Assembly: GCA_021849765.1 (NCBI GenBank)
Contig: JAJZSM010000084.1
Coordinates: 1 to 6,836, forward strand
Length of the DNA stretch: 6,836 nucleotides
Direction of reading: 5' to 3'
Source: Actinomycetes bacterium
GTDB taxonomy: Bacteria; Actinomycetota; Acidimicrobiia; Acidimicrobiales; RAAP-2
Positions 5,025-6,836 of this stretch are shown here, piece by piece. The position numbers and the translations under genes are program-made. The notes below the pieces were generated by a model. That model was not told the DNA's origin. It did no database searches and saw only the letters and a program-made list of their open reading frames with translations. How positions within the stretch are numbered: position 1 is the first letter of the stretch; each line of letters opens with the position of its first letter.

Positions 5025-6158
5025 TCAGACGGTCTCGACGGCTCGCGCGATCGCGTCGAGCAGCCGCGCGGAGCACCCGAGGGCGCCCGCCGGTGGGGCG
5101 ACGTCACGGAGGATCCGCGCCGCGAGTTCGCTGAAGACGCCGTCACCGTCCTCGCCCGATACGACCGGTTTGCCCGCGTCGCCGCCGTGGGCCACGTCAC
5201 CGTGCAACGGGATCGACGCGAGCAGGGGCACGGAAAGCTGCGTGGCGAGCTCCGCTCCGCCGCCGTCGCCGAAGATGGCGTGGCGCTCGCCGCAGGCGCA
5301 CGTGAAGGCGCTCATGTTCTCAATGACGCCGAGCACCCGGATGTTGGACTTGCGCGCGAAGTCAGCCGCCCGGGCGGCGACGCGCTGCGCCGCTCGGTTC
5401 GGTGTCGTGACGATGAGTTGGCCCATGGCGGGTAGGAGTCGCGCGAGGGTCATCGCGATGTCGCCCGTGCCGGGTGGAGTATCGATGAGGAGGTAGTCCA
5501 CCTCCGACCAGTCGGCGTCCTCGATGAACTGGGCGACGGCCTTCTGGACGATGAGACCGCGCCAGAGCAGCGCCTGGTCCTCGTCGGCCAACAGCCCCAT
5601 CGAGAGCAATCGGATCTCGCCGGGGCCCACAGCGCGAACGAGGGGCTGCATCTTGCCGGCGACGGCCTGGACCTCACCGTCGATGTCGAGGAGTCGGGCG
5701 AGCGAGAACCCCCACACGTCGGCGTCGAGGACCCCCACCGAGAGTCCGGTCAGGGCGATGGCCGTGGCGAGGTTGGCGGTCACCGACGACTTGCCGACGC
5801 CGCCTTTGCCCGAGGTAATGGCGAGCACCGGCATCGTCGGGGCGAGTGAGGTCGTCGGGGCGCGCCGCTGGGCCGCTCGGCGCGCGGCGGTCATCGCGGT
5901 GCGCTTCTCCTCGTTAGACATCACCTCGACCACGAGGCGAACACCCCGGACCCCGTCGAGGCTCGCGACCGCCTCGCGGATGTCGCGCTCGATCTGGGTG
6001 CGCAGCGGACAACCGGTCGTCGTGAGGGCCACGGTCACCACAACGTCCTGGTCGTCGACCTCAACGTCGCGCACCATGCCCAACTCGACGACCGACACCC
6101 CGAGTTCGGGGTCATAGACGTGGGTGAGGCGGTCATTGACCGCGGCGACGAGGTTCAC
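5025..6158 (-). CDS. Mrp/ApbC-type iron-sulfur P-loop ATPase with N-terminal MIP18 (DUF59) domain
   Basis: This 377-aa protein has a MIP18/DUF59 domain (about 1-79) including DPELGVSVVELGMV and TTTGCPL (C50). A basic linker leads to an Mrp/NBP35-class ATPase from about 109. The deviant Walker A is GKGGVGKS (117-124), Walker A' is LDADVWGFS (144-152), and Walker B is LLIDTPPGTGD (223-233). VIENMS (278-283) precedes the metal-site region. Such proteins bind and transfer Fe-S clusters in the cytoplasm in an ATP-dependent way. The conserved C-x-x-C that bridges a cluster between subunits appears here as C-A-C (C287, C289), one residue shorter. The start is GTG at 6158, six nt after TAACGT and without a Shine-Dalgarno, so the mRNA may be leaderless. 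It is divergent from an A-type Fe-S carrier, which supports an Fe-S role. Calling it mrp or apbC would be homology naming only. Confidence 0.94.
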   Translation of the reverse strand: MNLVAAVNDRLTHVYDPELGVSVVELGMVRDVEVDDQDVVVTVALTTTGCPLRTQIERDIREAVASLDGVRGVRLVVEVMSNEEKRTAMTAARRAAQRRAPTTSLAPTMPVLAITSGKGGVGKSSVTANLATAIALTGLSVGVLDADVWGFSLARLLDIDGEVQAVAGKMQPLVRAVGPGEIRLLSMGLLADEDQALLWRGLIVQKAVAQFIEDADWSEVDYLLIDTPPGTGDIAMTLARLLPAMGQLIVTTPNRAAQRVAARAADFARKSNIRVLGVIENMSAFTCACGERHAIFGDGGGAELATQLSVPLLASIPLHGDVAHGGDAGKPVVSGEDGDGVFSELAARILRDVAPPAGALGCSARLLDAIARAVETV

Positions 6159-6164
6159 AAGGGG

Positions 6165-6170
6165 ACGTTA
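6165..6170 (-). promoter_or_regulatory. Putative -10 element, leaderless promoter of the Mrp-type gene
   Basis: TAACGT (TANNNT) on the minus strand ends 6 nt before the GTG at 6158, and the intervening CCCCTT is not a ribosome site. The spacing matches that seen for the Nudix and response-regulator genes. No clear -35 is visible. Confidence 0.42.
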
Positions 6171-6208
6171 CCGGGGCGGCTGCGGTATCGCTCGGGCGAA
6201 GACCCCGC

Positions 6209-6238
6209 TACCATGAGAGACGTCCGCAACTGAAGGAG
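6209..6238 (+). promoter_or_regulatory. -10-like element and Shine-Dalgarno of the A-type Fe-S carrier gene
   Basis: TACCAT (6209-6214) fits a -10 hexamer and would give a leader of about 21 nt. That leader contains AAGGAG (6233-6238), four bases before the ATG at 6243. The ribosome site is clear; the -10 is a pattern match and the -35 region is weak. Confidence 0.5.
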
Positions 6239-6242
6239 CCTC

Positions 6243-6611
6243 ATGACCGACGTCATCACCACGGGCGCCGACGCCAAAGTCGCCGAGCCCATCACCCTGA
6301 CCACCACCGCCGCGACCAAGGTCGCGGAGTTGATCGCCGCCGAAGGCGTCGATGAGGTGCTCGCGCTACGCATCGCCGTCAAGTCCGGTGGCTGTTCGGG
6401 CTTCCAGTACGACATGTATTTCGACTCCGAGTTCGCCGCTGACGACGTCGTGCGCGAGTTCGACGGCGTGAAAGTTGTCGTCGACGGTGCGAGCGCCGAA
6501 CTGCTCACCGGGGCGACCCTCGACTTCACCGATGGGCTCCAGGGCGCTGGCTTTCACATCTCGAACCCCAACGCCACGCGCACCTGCGGGTGCGGCAACT
6601 CCTTCAGCTGA
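6243..6611 (+). CDS. A-type iron-sulfur carrier (HesB/IscA/ErpA-like)
   Basis: This 122-aa protein has the three cysteines of A-type carriers: C51 in SGGCSGFQYDM and C115/C117 in RTCGCGNSF near the C-terminus. The stretch FTDGLQGAGFHISNPNA before the last pair is also typical. An N-terminal extension of about 15 residues precedes the domain, whose body starts near ITLTTTAATKVAELI. These proteins hold a [2Fe-2S] or [4Fe-4S] cluster and hand it to target enzymes in the cytoplasm. The divergent Mrp-type ATPase acts in the same pathway. A strong AAGGAG fixes the start. Whether it equals ErpA, IscA or SufA cannot be decided from sequence alone. A RidA-family gene follows 12 bp downstream and is likely co-transcribed. 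Confidence 0.95.
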   Translation: MTDVITTGADAKVAEPITLTTTAATKVAELIAAEGVDEVLALRIAVKSGGCSGFQYDMYFDSEFAADDVVREFDGVKVVVDGASAELLTGATLDFTDGLQGAGFHISNPNATRTCGCGNSFS

Positions 6612-6623
6612 TCGGCGAGCACT

Positions 6624-6836
6624 GTGTCCACCCCCGTAGGGCCCTATTCACCGTGGCGTCGCGCCGGTGACCTCGTCGTGATCTCGGGCCAGCTCGGCCT
6701 GCTGCCCGGACACGACTCGCCGACCATGGCCGACTCGTCGGCCGCCGGCCAGCTGCGCCAGGCGCTCAAGAACGCCGTTGAGGTCCTCGCCGAAGCGGGC
6801 GCGACCCTCGACCAAGTCGTCAAGGCGACGCTGTTC
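6624..6836 (+). CDS. RidA (YjgF/YER057c/UK114) family protein, N-terminal part only
   Basis: An open frame starts with GTG at 6624 and runs off the window after 71 codons. It reads VSTPVGPYSPWRRAGDLVVISGQLG..., then a helix region QLRQALKNAVEVLAEAGATLDQVVKATLF. GPYSP, the AGDLV-ISGQ strand and the N-x(6-7)-L-x-x-AG-x-L-x-x-VVK-x-T pattern are characteristic of RidA proteins. Many members deaminate reactive enamine/imine intermediates released by PLP enzymes. The arginine that decides deaminase activity in RidA lies beyond the edge, so activity cannot be judged. The GTG follows the Fe-S carrier stop by 12 bp, in the same reading frame, with only a weak GGCGAG as ribosome site. Translational coupling to the carrier is likely. 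Confidence 0.88.
   Translation, partial: MSTPVGPYSPWRRAGDLVVISGQLGLLPGHDSPTMADSSAAGQLRQALKNAVEVLAEAGATLDQVVKATLF

Noticed and set aside
3851..5134. Long rightward open frame (about 427 codons) across the DUF4436-like gene
   Set aside because: It is antisense to a gene with clear membrane segments and overlaps the Nudix gene in another frame. Its translation is Arg/Asp/Glu/Gly-rich with no recognisable domain, typical of antisense frames in GC-rich DNA.
4985..5200. Upstream extension of the DUF4436-like frame into the Mrp gene
   Set aside because: The added 72 residues are Ser/Arg/Pro-rich low-complexity sequence overlapping the conserved Mrp frame. The ATG at 4984 is a better start.

Overview
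The window is GC-rich and densely packed. It holds nine protein genes (the last cut by the right edge) and one partial tRNA gene (cut by the left edge). A WhiB-family regulator, frequent GTG starts, start codons that look leaderless, and a VKOR/thioredoxin-fold pair all point to an actinomycete (Actinomycetota). Acidimicrobiia or a similar deep lineage would fit, but that finer placement is inference. No insertion sequence, phage gene, CRISPR array or toxin-antitoxin pair was seen; this looks like chromosomal housekeeping sequence.

Layout, left to right. (1) Positions 1-1372 run leftward: a single-domain response regulator with an incomplete switch site, then a soluble CBS-pair/CorC_HlyC protein coupled to it by a GTGA overlap, then tRNA-Pro(CGG). 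(2) A 132-bp divergent spacer (1373-1504) carries a perfect 9-bp inverted repeat with a 3-nt centre, over the expected -35 region of the response-regulator promoter. Rightward from it reads a short WhiB-type [4Fe-4S] regulator whose 3' end overlaps the next gene tail to tail. (3) Positions 1739-3129 run leftward: a membrane-anchored DUF929 protein with a CPFC motif, then a VKOR-family membrane protein. Together they look like an extracytoplasmic disulfide-forming pair, again coupled by a GTGA overlap. (4) A NUDT19-like Nudix hydrolase (3214-3996) reads rightward, divergent from that pair, and converges on a DUF4436-like membrane protein (4019-4984, leftward). (5) Upstream of the latter on the same strand is a MIP18-domain/Mrp-type Fe-S P-loop ATPase (5025-6158). 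Divergent from it is an A-type Fe-S carrier (HesB/IscA/ErpA-like), followed after 12 bp by the start of a RidA-family gene running off the right edge.

Functional themes are thiol/disulfide chemistry (VKOR with DUF929), iron-sulfur biogenesis and use (Mrp, A-type carrier, WhiB), and metabolite clean-up (Nudix, RidA). The most informative non-coding signals are a shared promoter style and the 1394-1414 dyad. In the promoter style, a TANNNT hexamer lies 6-7 nt before the start codon of three genes, while AAGGAG ribosome sites precede the divergent partners of two of them. I found no clearly new multi-gene system. The best candidates for a second look are the dyad, the DUF929-VKOR redox pair, the altered metal-binding site of Mrp, and the degenerate receiver domain.
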